Below, one piece after another: positions 1-10,697 of a DNA stretch of 64,000 bases (within the stretch, counting starts at the first letter, position 1; every line of letters begins with the position of its first letter). The notes under the pieces are model-generated. The model was given only the letters and a program-made list of their open reading frames with translations, searched no databases and was not told the origin of the DNA. This stretch comes from Rhodeus uyekii (Eukaryota; Chordata; Actinopteri; Cypriniformes; Acheilognathidae), in NCBI GenBank assembly GCA_037043235.1, contig JAWRVZ010000101.1, forward strand, positions 1,060,001 through 1,124,000, given 5' to 3'. Both the position numbers and the translations under genes were made by a program.

Positions 1-2084
1 GTTGGCCGCTCTCACAGCCACCGCTGCACAAAACTCCTACTCTGCACATTTTGCAGACGCTGGTCTACAGGGAGGAAATAGAGAGGAAATTGTGCTGAAA
101 GTGTAAAAGACTCTCTCTTTCTTTCCATCTCATACTTAGAGAAAAAAAAGAGTTTAGATGTACAGCACAAAAACAGCTAAAAATATGTCATTTGCTAATA
201 TGTGTTCTGAAAAAAGCTAAGATTAATGAAAACAACATTTTTTGTACATATTCTAAACTAAACAATCTTCATATGTGATTTTTTAATGTTTTCCAAAATA
301 ATTGAATGTTGTGAATTTCTCTATTCTTAGAGAATATTGCGTCTAAACTTTTTACTTCACTATTTTACATTTTTACAGAAATATATTTATATTCTAATAT
401 TTGAAGTAGCATTGGCATATGTTTTCATTTCCATGAGATTCACAGTAAGATTTCATGTTGTGAATGCCTGAACGGTTTACACACAGAGGGAAATTCACCT
501 GTATTTGACACAGACCATAATGGCAGTCTGTGGGAAATGTATCTGTCTTTTTATAACCGCTGGCTCTGAGGTCACTGACCATGACGGACAGGAAGAGAAG
601 CGTAAATCTGAGCTCAAGTTGATGCCTCTGAAATGTCCTGGCACGTTTTCTGCCCCCATTAGACACATAATAGTAGAGCTCGCCGTACACACTCAATTTG
701 TCACTTTTCGCTCCTGTCTGTGTTTGGTCTACAGCGCTGTGTGGTTTGTGAGAGGCAGGAGAAGGTAGAGATGGACTTTTGCCATAAGGGTGCATGTTTT
801 AACACTTAAAAGATGTATTTTTCTTTAGGACCGTTTTATTACCTGTGTTATGCAATTGTGGTTTTAGTTTTACATTTTACATTCACAGGTTAATTCAATT
901 GCAGCAGTCCACCAGATGGCAAGAAAAAAACAATCTGTTCAGCAGTTCAGCAGAAATTTGCTTTAAAATGAAGTTTGCCAGATTCCAACATCAAAAACCA
1001 TTTATAACTTTTTTTTTATGTATTCTTTTTTTTTTTACTTCCATAATAAATGCATGCATATTTTTCCAATTGTTTGGGTCTTACCTGTCACAATAATCTA
1101 AAACTCTAGTGACACCAATATTTGATTAAGTTGAGTACAGTAAATCACTGAGCCATTTCATGCTTTCTACTCATTTGTTTTCTGCCTGCAGTCACGATGA
1201 GTGAAACCATGTCATCATTGTGAATCAATGAATTGCACTTATTCAGTCATCAATATTCAATTATTGTTGTGTAGAAAAAAAATACTTACACTGTTAAACA
1301 CCTTCGTTTTTTTAAATGATTTTATTTAGTATTTTGATTTTAGTTTTATTTATATTGTGTATGATGACTTGATTTAAGAATACTAAGAAGGTGGATGTTT
1401 AATGAAAAAATAATGAGGAGGGTAGTGAAAAACGTCCTGGGTTACTACAGACCTGGTTATGCTTTAAAGGGTTAAGAAATGTGGTAAGAAATGTCATATA
1501 TATTATGTGTGTGTGTGTGTGTGTGTGGGTGAATCTGATGTGAAGTCTGAAGAACTCTTTCACGCATGAAAATCAATGAACAATACTAAATGTGACCAAA
1601 CCTTTACATAATGCACAATAAAAAATTAAATTATAAATTAATTATAAATTAATTAATTAATGCATGAATTGTAAATGAATAATAAATGAATGATACTGAT
1701 TTGTTACAATATGAGATATTGCATGTATACTGTAGAACTGGCAGTTGAAGCAATATCACCATCATTTTCTCAGAAGCGAGTCATATTCTTAATGAATCGG
1801 GATGAGGAGAAGGTGTGGTGGGTTCCCTAGGGTGCTCCAGTGTCATAATAGATGGATGGGACTATTTTTCTGCGTATGTGTCTGCTCATCAGTCAGGAAG
1901 GAAGAGTGCAACTCTTGCTCCACATCCTGACACACCGAGACACATCCTGGCACACAGACATCAGGAATGCAAGGAAACCTTTAAGCTGCAGAATGTGAGC
2001 ATTAGCCCAGATGTGTCATGATCACACTGAGCATATGGACTGACTGAGATTTTGCAAGTAGCTAGTTTAACATCGTGTGATGGT
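1..2084. other. No gene recognised; AT-rich unique DNA
   Basis: Nothing here can be assigned to a gene. Overlapping open frames exist on both strands between about 394 and 795, but their products show no domain, signal peptide or family motif I recognise. A short GT run lies at 1506-1527, and an ATTA-rich low-complexity stretch at about 1620-1690. No transposon terminus was recognised. Confidence 0.6.
1506..1527. repeat. GT microsatellite, 11 copies
   Basis: A pure GT dinucleotide run of about 22 bp in AT-rich DNA. Confidence 0.9.
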
Positions 2085-2250
2085 CCTGGATGAAGATTGC
2101 TGTCAAACAGTAATAGCCCTTGCCCAGAGCTTCTCAAGCATCCCCAACACTGCATAGTTGTGTATTTCCCATCGGACACACCTGATCAAGCTCTTGAAGT
2201 CTGTAATAAAGAGCCAATGACTTCAGTCAGGTGTGTTAGATGAGGGAGAC
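2085..2250. repeat. Fragment of a dispersed fish repeat
   Basis: The stretch holds CACACCTGATCAAGCTC, then a spacer, then CAGGTGTGTTAGATGAGGG, an inverted CACACCTG/CAGGTGTG pair. I associate this arrangement with a high-copy non-autonomous repeat of fish genomes. Class and borders cannot be fixed from this copy alone. Confidence 0.35.
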
Positions 2251-2738
2251 ATGCTTCGAAAGTTTGTACATATCCCGGTGTTAACAAACTGTGTCTGGAA
2301 ATTCAAGAAGTGTCAAGTGCACCACAGTAATTTAGTAAATACTGATTTGGCCCTTGTGATGGTATTAACCCTGGTACTTCAAGCAAACCAAACAGCAGAA
2401 GGGTGATAACACAAAGCCTCACATACATTCTCAGGTGAGATGTGATATCTAGTTCAGTCATGCAACTCTGTTGGTGACTTTACATGTACTCTGTTAGCAG
2501 ATAACTTGTTACTGCGTAGTATAAGTTGATTGACCTCTGCTGATTCTGCAGCTAATGATCTTGCATGCTCAACATTTCAATAATCTGCTTCATTGTGTGC
2601 AGACATGTTATCAGAGTCCCTCTGTTTCCCCTCCACCTCCCCAGCTCCACTGGCCTAAACTGATTCATTCATTTCTATTTATGCAGCAGCAGCATGTTCT
2701 ACAGACTCACAGTCGCATGTCTGTGTTTCTAATGGCAA
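2251..2738. other. No gene recognised
   Basis: Unique-looking sequence up to the TA target site of the next element. No coding or repeat signal beyond a short CT/CCACC-rich patch near 2620-2650. Confidence 0.55.
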
Positions 2739-2740
2739 TA

Positions 2741-3356
2741 CAGTAACACCTCGAGATACGAGCGTCTCTACATACGAGTACTCCAAGATACGAGCAAGCC
2801 TTCCGGCAGATTTCTGCTTCTAGATACGAGTAAATATTCGAGATACGAGCACACGTACTGACGCCGATCACACTTTCACGTTCACTGACTTCTGTACGCG
2901 TCGCGCGCGAGTAGCTGATTTTCTCTCTATGTTTTGCATTATTCTTTGTAAGAGCGAAAGTGGGGAAGTAAAGAATACAAATCGAAAAAAATCAAAACAA
3001 CAATATAAAATAGAAAAGTAAGAAAAAATATGTAAGCTATGTTAATTTAATATATGTTTTGTTGTGTAAGTACCAGCCCCCTCCCTCCCTCCTCCGCACC
3101 CGCCGCTAATACATTTATAATTAAAAGTACATTTTATTTGATATCACACATGTATCACACTGTATACACATACTATAATTGTGTGTGTGTGTGTGTATAC
3201 CAATAAAAACATATTTTTTCTCCATTGTTACGGATCTGGAACAGATTAATTTGTTTTCTATTATTTCTTATGGGAAAACATGATTCTAGATACGGGAAAT
3301 TCGAGTTACGAGCTCCGCCTTGGAACGGATTATGCTCGTATTTAGAGGTATTACTG
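2741..3356. mobile_element. Pogo/Tigger-type non-autonomous DNA transposon
   Basis: A 616-bp element flanked by TA on both sides (2739-2740 and 3357-3358), the target duplication of the Tc1/mariner/pogo superfamily. The left end begins CAGTAACACCTCGAGATACG and the right end finishes GAGGTATTACTG. In reverse complement these match over the CAGTAA(C/T)ACCTC core and then the repeated 'ATACGAG' blocks. Several further ATACGAG/TTACGAG motifs lie just inside both ends, so the termini are internally repetitive. There is no transposase frame; a GT run sits near 3181-3196. A second element of this type lies at 11544-12257. Family name by recognition of termini only. Confidence 0.75.
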
Positions 3357-3563
3357 TACTACTTAGCAGAAGCAGCAAGCATAGAGGATTTTGCCCACCA
3401 ATTATCATATCCATTCAAGAAAATACACATACAGTATATACTCTTAAAACACATACATATCCCCTGTTTGAACAGTCCTTGCATTGTAAAACCACACAAA
3501 ACACAGAAATTTCCCTTTCTGTTAAAAGATAATCAAAACCAAAATAACTCCTTGGCAATTGAT
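3357..3563. other. No gene recognised
   Basis: Short unique interval between two transposons. A 151-codon frame crosses it but mostly covers transposon termini and has no recognisable domain. Confidence 0.5.
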
Positions 3564-4223
3564 GCCCCGTCCACGCGGATCACTGCATCCGCATACATTT
3601 CTTATCGGATTGGCGTTCCGTCCACACGCATCCGGCGATTTGGGAGACTGAATCCGCTCACTTTTGATACCGGGTCCTAAAGTGGATAGATCTGCATCCG
3701 ACACCCTTGCGGACTCGTGTGGACGACCAATCCGGATATTTTTTGTTTACCGATGATGTCATCACATCACGTGTCGGCTGCGTCACAGTAACAGCAACAG
3801 TGTTGCCAGATTGGACTGAAGATTCCAGCGCAGCTACAGCTTAAAACCCTCCCATTTAAACAAATACCAGCCCAAAGTGCGTACTCTTATAAGTAATGAA
3901 AAATGTTGAGCGATTTTATGCATCAAAAACCATCCCAAATTTTATCAACCAGCCCAATTCATTTTTTCCCGGTCGGACGTGACCAAAAGGTAACCAGCAA
4001 TCTGGCAACACTGAACAGCAGCAACAATGCGCATGCTCAAAGTCTTCTTCTCTGTGTATAGTGTATTATCTGTGGCAGAATCACAGCGCCCCATACTGGT
4101 CTGGCATATAAACTACACCGGATTCAGTCGGTTTCAGTGGTATCGTGTGGACGCTGATATTTTTTTTTGAACGAGGAAAAAAAATTTGGATAAGGAACGC
4201 GCCGGCATCGTGTGGACGTGACC
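3564..4223 (+). mobile_element. Non-autonomous element 'A' with GTCCACACG-type termini
   Basis: Both ends carry the same inverted motif: CCCCGTCCACGCGG on the left and CGTGTGGACGTGACC on the right. Internal landmarks (CACATCACGTGTCGGCTG, CAGCGCCCCATACTGGTC, 'TTTAGGACC/GGTCCTAAAG') recur in reverse complement at 6821-7273, so these are two copies of one family in opposite orientation. This copy is longer because a 216-bp hAT-like element (3798-4013) is inserted in it. It has no coding capacity. The superfamily is not certain: no clean target duplication is visible here, although GCAATT-GATG and GCAATTAGATG occur just outside the two ends. Confidence 0.7.
3798..4013. mobile_element. Nested hAT-type MITE
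   Basis: This 216-bp insertion lies inside element A. It begins CAGTGTTGCCAGATTGG and ends AATCTGGCAACACTG, a near-perfect terminal inverted repeat. The flanking octamers AACAGCAA (3790-3797) and AACAGCAG (4014-4021) agree at 7 of 8 positions, the 8-bp target duplication expected of hAT elements. The corresponding region of the sister copy at 6821-7273 lacks the insertion, which supports it as a later event. It has no coding content. Confidence 0.8.
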
Positions 4224-4667
4224 TGAAACATTGCAATTAGATGATGTCATAATAGGCAGCTTGGTTCTGGTTAGCTTACGATCTGTAAACGATCTGTTGT
4301 TGTTGAATTAAGTGTTGTAAATAACAGTTCTGTCCATTTAAAATTCTCCTTCCATTTATCCACTTTGAAGTGGAGCAGGGCAATTATGACCTGAAATATT
4401 AAGTCTGTTGGTAATAGTATGATAATAGATAATAGTGCTGTAGGATAATAGTATCCACCAACAGCGCAAAACTGTATATTCATGCAGTGAGCGTATGTCA
4501 AAAAAATCTGTTCTGATTCGATGCATGTGACATATGAACATGCAACCCGATCATTGTATTTAGCATTTCTATAAACACTACATTCAGTTTTTTTTTTATC
4601 AACAATAGGTGTCCATGAAATGTAGCTACTGCCATGCCATCCCGATTGAGCTTCTGAATCTGCTAGG
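4224..4667. other. No gene recognised
   Basis: AT-rich unique sequence between two transposons; only short frames without recognisable motifs. Confidence 0.5.
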
Positions 4668-4675
4668 ATCTAGTT

Positions 4676-5020
4676 CAGGGGTGGGCAAACTCCGGCCCGC
4701 GGGCCACTTCTGGCCACATCTTGGGCTTTTTAATCCGGCCCGCCGAACTCGCCGAACTTGTTTTAAACCTCCTTCATTTTACATTTCCCTGTAATGTCAC
4801 TCTGTCGCGGCTGCAAGCGCTGTGCTGGAGAGTAGGAGTGTGTCGCAAACCCCTCTACAAGTCAACAGTCGCGAGACGCACCCCCCCCCCCATCAACAAT
4901 TGCGAGACGCACTCCCCCCCCCCCCCCTCGTCAAGACACGTGAGCCGCGCTCACCCCGGCCCCTCTGTCAATTTTAAGAAACCAATGTGGCCTGCGAGAC
5001 AAATAGTTTGCCCACCCCTG
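4676..5020. mobile_element. hAT MITE with perfect 8-bp target duplication
   Basis: The 345-bp element starts CAGGGGTGGGCAAACTCC and ends AGTTTGCCCACCCCTG, an almost perfect terminal inverted repeat of about 16 bp. The octamer ATCTAGTT flanks it exactly on both sides (4668-4675 and 5021-5028), diagnostic of hAT insertion. The interior contains two loosely repeated 'GTCAACA-TCGCGAGACGC' blocks separated by poly-C tracts (about 4880-4925). No transposase is encoded, so it would have been moved by an autonomous hAT relative. The intact duplication suggests a fairly recent insertion. A diverged relative lies at 25239-25507. Confidence 0.9.
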
Positions 5021-5034
5021 ATCTAGTTCAACTG

Positions 5035-5160
5035 GGTTGGTTTATCCTAGTGGTTCAAGGCCCAGGCTATTACCAGAGGGTTGCAGGTTTGATTCCCTCA
5101 TTAGATGATCTATTTCCAGTCACCACTGTGTCCTTCAGCACAGCCTCAGCCTCAGATTCC
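5035..5160 (+). mobile_element. tRNA-derived SINE
   Basis: The sequence has a tRNA-like head: an A-box-like TTATCCTAGTGGTTCAAGG and a B-box-like GGTTGCAGGTTTGATTCCC about 45 bp downstream, followed by CACCACTGTGTCCTTCAGCA, a tail typical of this SINE class in fish. The changed B-box and missing acceptor stem argue against a functional tRNA gene. It lies directly after the hAT MITE. Confidence 0.65.
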
Positions 5161-6321
5161 TCCGCAGTGACTGTCCCTGTAACTCCATATGGCACAGATC
5201 CATGATGACGTGTTTTGTCATCGTGAAACTAATCTAATTAATTTAAATTACACTTGGAAACATTTGTTTCCTGACCACGATGAATGCTTAGCCTCAAAAT
5301 GCAGCATTGGAAATAGTATTTTATATGCATTTTAGGGGGACTGAGCTTTGGCATTTATCAATCTTGTGCTCATGCATTCTTTATCAAGTGGCCAAGATTT
5401 CAAGTATGGGTGTTGGGACTGGCCCAATGTTTAATTGGGAGTCTTCTACTTTTATTCAGTTTTACTAGGGTTAAACGTTACAACAAAGACATTCTAACAT
5501 GTGGAAATACAGTTGATTTAAATATTTTTAGGCTAAGATGAGATGCCTAGTTCAATGCCTTATTGAAAAGGATGGTTCTATGTTTCGGCCCTGTCCTTGA
5601 TAGTAATCGGCCCTTAGCTAGTAATGCTGCAAGGGAAAGGCAGGGATTCCTGGAAGTACGGCTAGGGAACTTGAAGCTGTGGAATGAGAGCTAGTCCGCT
5701 TCCATGCCTGCTCATGAATATAAATAGAGCCTGGAATGTCATAAATCAGAAATGCTGAGAGAGTGATGTGGCCTGGATGCTGTTACTTTCCTAGCTGGTT
5801 CAGCCTCTCTTCACCACATTTCTGCTTGATTTTTCGTTCCCTTCAAAGATCAGGTAACACAAAGAAGTGGAGGCCTGGGTCTGGCACTCACAGAACACAA
5901 GTGTATTCATCAAGCCTCCAGTCAACCGTCTGGGGTGGAAGACTTGACAGGAGAAGGAATTTGCCAGATCTGTCAGAGTTCACTGCTGCTAATCAGGAGG
6001 AGCGAACAGGATGTAGGGCTTCTGCTCTCCACCTGATTACCACCAAATGGAGCACCAACCTGGGCCGTAGAGCCAGCAGCTGGACAGCAGGAAACACAGA
6101 GGGTGTGGAGCGCAAAGGGTGAGGGGCGTTTGATGACATGATGTGTGCTGGCATTGAAGGTGTCTTGAACAGGAAGTGACCCTGACACTTTTGTTGAGAA
6201 GAGGGATGATGAACAGTACAATTTTTTATGTGTGAAATAGGAAAGGAGCTTTGTATATTGGAACAAGGTTGCTATGGTATTGGCATTGGAGAAAACACAG
6301 TCATGAGAGATAAATTTATAT

Positions 6322-6359
<38 letters not shown>

Positions 6360-6820
6360 ATATGTCGTAGATAAACCTATCATGCAGAATCTAAATAGCA
6401 GAAACTTTACACTTCAGTAGTGCACACAGGTGCACTTATTTTTATGTGTGGATTAACATACTAAACCACAATTACTTGAATATAGTTTTAACTGTAGTGT
6501 GTTATTCAATATTACATTTAATATTAATATATTATAGATGTGCTAAATTAAATTAATCACATTCCAGTTTCAATAGAAATTACATTAAGCATATATTTTT
6601 TTGTTTACTAATGTTTTTTTTAGTAGAATTCAGCACTTTAACTATGTCAAAGACAACAGAAGTAATTACGAATTATGATAATTAGTAATTATTAAATATG
6701 TCCATAAGTCCACTTTAAGTGGGTTAAAAGAAAGTATTGTTCAGTTCAACTTAAGATAAATTAAAACTATAATAAAACTATATATTTTTTCTTTGTAAAT
6801 AACATTTACAATTAAAATGA
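5161..6820. other. No gene recognised
   Basis: About 1.6 kb without a supportable gene. The open frame at 5763-6122 has no recognisable domain. An AT microsatellite lies at 6323-6356; the final 300 bp is very AT-rich with ATTA/TTAAT motifs. Confidence 0.55.
6323..6356. repeat. AT microsatellite with palindromic flanks
   Basis: (AT)n of about 17 units bordered by TATATC on the left and GATATA on the right, so the whole tract is self-complementary and could extrude as a cruciform. Confidence 0.85.
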
Positions 6821-7273
6821 GGCCACGTCCACACGAAGTCAGTACATTCCCTATCCGGTCATTTTTTTTCCTCGTTCTAAAAAAAAATTCCGTAAACACG
6901 GCGTCGTCTCAAGAAATGAAAACCGTGTAGTAAATATGCCAGACCAGTATGGGGCGCTGTAATTCTGCCACAGATATACAATATACATGGAGAAGAAGAA
7001 TTTGAACATGCGCATAACCTTGCATGCTGTATACGCTGTTACATGTGACGCAGCCGACACGTGATGTGATGACATCATCGTTTCACAAAAGATACGGATT
7101 GGCTGTACACACGAAACCGCAAGGGTGTCGTTTTCAGATTTATCCACTTTAGGACCCAGTTTAAAAAAATAGCGGTTTCAGTCTCCCAAAACGCCGGATC
7201 CGTGAGGACGAAACATCAATACGATAAAAAATGTATACGTATACAGTGATACGCATCTCCGTGTGGACGGGCC
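6821..7273 (-). mobile_element. Non-autonomous element 'B', inverted copy of element A
   Basis: The element starts GGCCACGTCCACACGAAG and ends CTCCGTGTGGACGGGCCC, inverted termini matching those of element A at 3564-4223. Internal blocks correspond to A in reverse order and complement (CCAGTATGGGGCGCTGT, CAGCCGACACGTGATGTG). TGAG occurs on both outer borders and may be a short target duplication. It is 453 bp long and lacks the hAT insertion seen in A. Its right end lies directly beside the terminal repeat of the DIRS element that begins at about 7276. Confidence 0.7.
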
Positions 7274-7532
7274 CTGAGACGCTGTGATGAAACACTATGG
7301 GAAAGCTTTACCGTTTTTGTCTCGTGAAGCACAACTAAATCAATCGTGTGAATGCACTTCGCGGGATGATGACATCCTGGACCAGCACGTTAAAGATGCG
7401 CCAGAAGTGGCAGCTTAGTCTGAAGCAAGGTGCCCAGCAGGCACGCAGGAGGTGTGGTAGAAAATGTAAATGTAGATGTAGTGTCTCATTCCCTCTTCAA
7501 GGAACTAGGGTTATATACATAACATGAGACGT

Positions 7533-7808
7533 TCAAGGGAACTCACGCTGTATTGAAACGCTATGGGAACGAGTATACCAAAGCCACCACAGTGATGAGG
7601 GCCCACCAAGTGAAACGTAGCTCACTGCACAAGCACCCATGTTCTCGGAGCGGAGTTGAGGTCTAACTGGTAGAACCAAGATATATATATATATATATAT
7701 ATACGGGGAGGACAAGCCTGCCGCATTACAAATACCCGCAAGCGATACTCCTGCTAACAGAGTATTAGAAGCAGCCACACTCCTAGTATGGTGGACATGG
7801 GCCAGCAT
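7533..7808 (-). pseudogene. DIRS tyrosine recombinase, catalytic-domain remnant
   Basis: The open frame reads HHTRSVAASNTLLAGVSLAG followed by ICNAAGLSSP. This fits the HxxR box and following helix of DIRS-type tyrosine recombinases (family pattern H-S/T-R-G/S-V-A ... ICxAAGW). Directly after it the frame runs into YIYIYIYI, coded by an AT microsatellite at 7681-7702, and the usual stretch with the nucleophilic tyrosine is not recognisable. The upstream part with the first catalytic arginine is also missing. In an intact element the enzyme joins the circular DNA copy into the genome without target duplication; this copy cannot be active. Confidence 0.6.
7681..7702. repeat. AT microsatellite inside recombinase remnant
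   Basis: About 11 AT units. They replace or follow the end of the recombinase HxxR helix and encode alternating Tyr-Ile on the minus strand. Confidence 0.85.
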
Positions 7809-7869
7809 AGGGGAAGGTTGTCCGACTCATGGGCAAGTGAGCCCTGGAGCACCAGAGATCAATCCAAAG

Positions 7870-8073
7870 TTAAAAATTATTGCGTACTTCTGGCCTGTGT
7901 ACATTCTTGCGCACGTGTAAGTAAAAGGTCTCTCCCAATTTAAATAGCACTCGGAGGTATGTGTTAATCACTATGGCAGCCACGTAAACCTTCAGGATAG
8001 ACGGGGATAACCCTGCAGTGAATCTGTCCTGCAGGAACTCAAGCACGGTGCCAATAAAGCCACTGCACCACAA
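7870..8073 (-). pseudogene. DIRS tyrosine recombinase, core-binding remnant
   Basis: The frame contains VLEFLQDRFTAGLSPSILKV and then YVAAIV. This resembles the N-terminal SAM-like core-binding domain of DIRS recombinases (pattern VLxFLQxxxxxGLSxSTLKVYVAAI). Sequence between this piece and the HxxR remnant does not keep the usual frame. It lies downstream of the RNase H region on the minus strand, the normal DIRS gene order. Confidence 0.65.
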
Positions 8074-8176
8074 AGTTTAAGAGTTTCCACATGAGGGCAT
8101 ACAGTTTCCTCATGGAAAGAACTTTGGAGCGGAGAATAATCTCAACAACCTCGTTTGAGAGACCAGATTCTACGAG

Positions 8177-8649
8177 CTAGGCCCCCTCAGAGGCTAAGCC
8201 CACAGTTTTCACTATTCTGGGTAGGGATCGACTATCAAGCCCCCTGCCTGGGACAGGAGTCCCCTCCTGACCATAACATCCCAAGGAGTTCCGTTGAAGA
8301 GGGAAACTAGGTCCGAGAACCACACTCTGCCTGACCAACGTGGGGCAATCAATGTGAGACGGACCTTGTCCTGGCAAACTCTCTTATACTCCAGGGAGAA
8401 GAACGATTGGGGGAAAAGCATACAGATGTGGCCTCAGCCACAACTGAACCATAGCGTCCAGTCCAAGAGGAGTTGGATACGTAAGAACCAGAAAGGACAA
8501 TGAGTCTTTATCGATACAAACAAATCCACTTGTGCTTGGCCCAACTTGTGGAGCCTCCATCCTTGGCCCTCAACAGGATGTCTGCTCCCAAATTCTGGGT
8601 CCCCAGTATATGAACTGCTCAAAGAGAGAGCAGTTTTCCTTGGGGCCAA
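8177..8649 (-). pseudogene. DIRS pol, region between RNase H and recombinase
   Basis: Pieces in shifting frames read APRWSGRVWFSDLVSL, LLSQAGG, GDPEFG-(frameshift)-ADIL and WRLHKLGQAQVDLF. In the family these correspond to a stretch with the patterns APRWPxRxWFxDL, LLSQAGG and N-x-x-AD-x-LSR that links RNase H to the recombinase. At least two frame changes are needed to follow it, so it is a pseudogene. Confidence 0.6.
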
Positions 8650-8699
8650 AGGAGAATCTATCGCACCAACTTGTAAAGCAGATGCAGACCACCATAATG

Positions 8700-9241
8700 A
8701 TTTATTCAGGAAACCACTGATGAGTTGTCTGTCTGGACATCAACATGTTGTCCCTTTAGGTCTAGGAGAAACACTCAAAGTGCCAAATGGATTGCCATCA
8801 TCTCTAGCAGGTTTATGTGCTAAAAGAGAGGAAGTCCACTCCACAGAACTTGTGCTGAGTGATCCCTGAGGATCACCGCCCAGTCTGTGAGGGAGGCATC
8901 TGTCAACAGCATTATATGGTGACAGGGCGCTCCTAGAACGGGCCCTTGGGACAGAAACCAGGTTTTCTTCCACATACCCAAGGTACATAAGCATTGCCTC
9001 ATGACCTTGATAGTATGGAAGGGATTGCCCTTGGGGGAAAACCCTCTGGTTCTGAGCCAGTACTGAAGGAGCCATATGCACAGACAACTGAGGGAATAAC
9101 ACTGGAAGCTGTTGCCATGAGGCCCAGCACTCTTGAGTGCTCAGCGAGGGACTGGTCTAGCTTTATGCTGTTGACTGCTGACAGGATGATGTCGATAAGC
9201 ATGGGAAAAAGCCGGATTGACAACGACACAATCCCACACAA
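8700..9241 (-). pseudogene. DIRS RNase H remnant
   Basis: The upstream part reads RVLGLMATASSVIP, matching the conserved segment after the RT domain in DIRS pol. It is followed in other frames by LLTDASLTDWAVI, where the TDAS motif carries the first RNase H aspartate, and by a segment reading VEWTSSLLAHKPARDDGNPF that corresponds to the next conserved block. Several frame shifts separate these blocks. In a living element this domain removes RNA from the RNA:DNA hybrid. Confidence 0.65.
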
Positions 9242-9491
9242 TGCCTAAGAATGTGGTCCTCAGGAGAGGATAGAGCACACTCTTCTTCGCATACAGTCTA
9301 AGCTCCAGCTCCTTCCAGTGAGAGAGAATAACATCTCAATGCCGAACCACAAACTGTCGTGACTGAGCGAGTATCAAAAAACATTGATAAGGTTCAGAAG
9401 ATGGATATTTTGGAAGCACATCGGGATGACAGAGCTAGACTGGATGGAAGAGTGAGACTCTCCATCCTTCTATGAAGCACCAGCTGAAAAA

Positions 9492-9855
9492 TCAAGAAAC
9501 TCTGGCTGAGAGGGGTACATACTCTTTGGCACCTTTCACAATCAGTGACTTCACTTCTTTTTCCATGACCAGAGCCTGCTCAGGGTCTACTACTGAGAGT
9601 AGGAACCCGTTGAGTCTTGAATGATGGTGTGCAGTACCCACTGAGAAATATCTGGGAAGCTTGTCCATGCAAACAGAAACTCTACTAGGGGAACCAACCA
9701 CTTGAGGCTGCCTTCTGTTATTTGTTGAACATCCACTCCAGGGCCCTGTCCAGCCGGGTGCATCTGGAGTGAGTGCTCTAGGACACTCCTCAGAGGGTGT
9801 GACATTCCCAGTATAACCTGATGTGATGGCAGAAACTGGGAAGCCCCACCTCGGA
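9492..9855 (-). pseudogene. DIRS reverse transcriptase, entry region only
   Basis: The frame ends with VMEKEVKSLIVKGAKEYVPL, matching the conserved entry to the DIRS RT domain (pattern EVxxLLxKGAIExVP). The expected palm motifs, including the YLDD catalytic box, are not found in the 250 bp before the RNase H remnant begins, so the RT core is deleted. Upstream the frame is cut by the LINE tail starting at 9858. Confidence 0.6.
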
Positions 9856-9857
9856 CC

Positions 9858-10697
9858 TGTCAAGTCAAGTCAAGTCAAGTCACCTTTACTTATATATCGC
9901 TTTTTACAATACAGATTGTTTCAAAACAGCTTTACAGTGGTCACATGAAAACATTATAAACAAAGTTTGTTTCGTGAACGGCAGCCTTAAAAGAGCAGAC
10001 GAATTAATACAATTGATGAATATTAAGTGTTAAGTTTTGATTATTGATTGATTTGATTGATTGATTGATAGTTTGATTATTATATTGATAACAATTAAAG
10101 TCCAATATTAAGTCCAATTTGGTCAGATTGGAGATGACTTCATGATCTTCACAAGGGAGGGTTTAGTAGAGTCACGATCTCCGCAGACACTTCAGGGCAG
10201 TGCTGTGCTCGTGTCCAGGTGCAGGTCCTTCATCTGATCTAGATACGGCCCGGATCCGGCTGACCACGGTAACCTCGGAATAAACAGAGAACAATATCAG
10301 CGTAGATGCCATTCTTCTTCTGATGTATCGAGTACATCAGGTGTTATGGGAATGTTCCCGGTTCCGGCTTATCTAAATTATGCAGCCTAACAATCATTTT
10401 ACATGATTTGGATTAAAAATGTATGTATAATGTGTCATGTGTATGCCAGGTTGAAAAGATGTGTTTTTAGTCTAGATTTAAACTGACAGAGTGTGTCTTC
10501 TCCCCGAACTGTTATAGGAAGACTGTTCCAGAGTTTAGGAGCTAAATAAGAAAACGATCGACCACCAACCAGCATTTGACTTTGATATTCTAGGTATTAT
10601 AAGCTGGTCAGTATTTTGGGATCGCAATAGACGTGAAGGACTATAATGTGTTAAGAGATCGCTCAAGTACTGAGGAGCTAAACCATTTAAGCACAGC
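9858..10697 (-). mobile_element. L2-like LINE, 3' fragment inserted in the DIRS element
   Basis: The sequence begins with five GTCAA pentamers (the LINE 3' end on the minus strand), then CACCTTTACTTATATA and the CAATACAGATTGTTTC block typical of a very common fish LINE tail. Positions of about 10219-10690 align closely with 32763-33226, the tail of the longer LINE copy. Minus-strand remnants of the C-terminal pol peptide can still be followed. It is truncated at its 5' side at about 10697, where DIRS sequence resumes. No functional coding remains. Confidence 0.75.

Noticed and set aside
394..795. 133-codon minus-strand frame, possibly an exon
   Set aside because: An overlapping 87-codon frame is open on the other strand and neither product shows a family motif.
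5040..5105. tRNA gene on the plus strand
   Set aside because: The A- and B-box-like segments are worn, the stem pairing fails, and a SINE tail follows.
9492..9863. Complete DIRS reverse transcriptase
   Set aside because: Only the entry region is present; no palm motifs or YLDD box can be found before the RNase H remnant.
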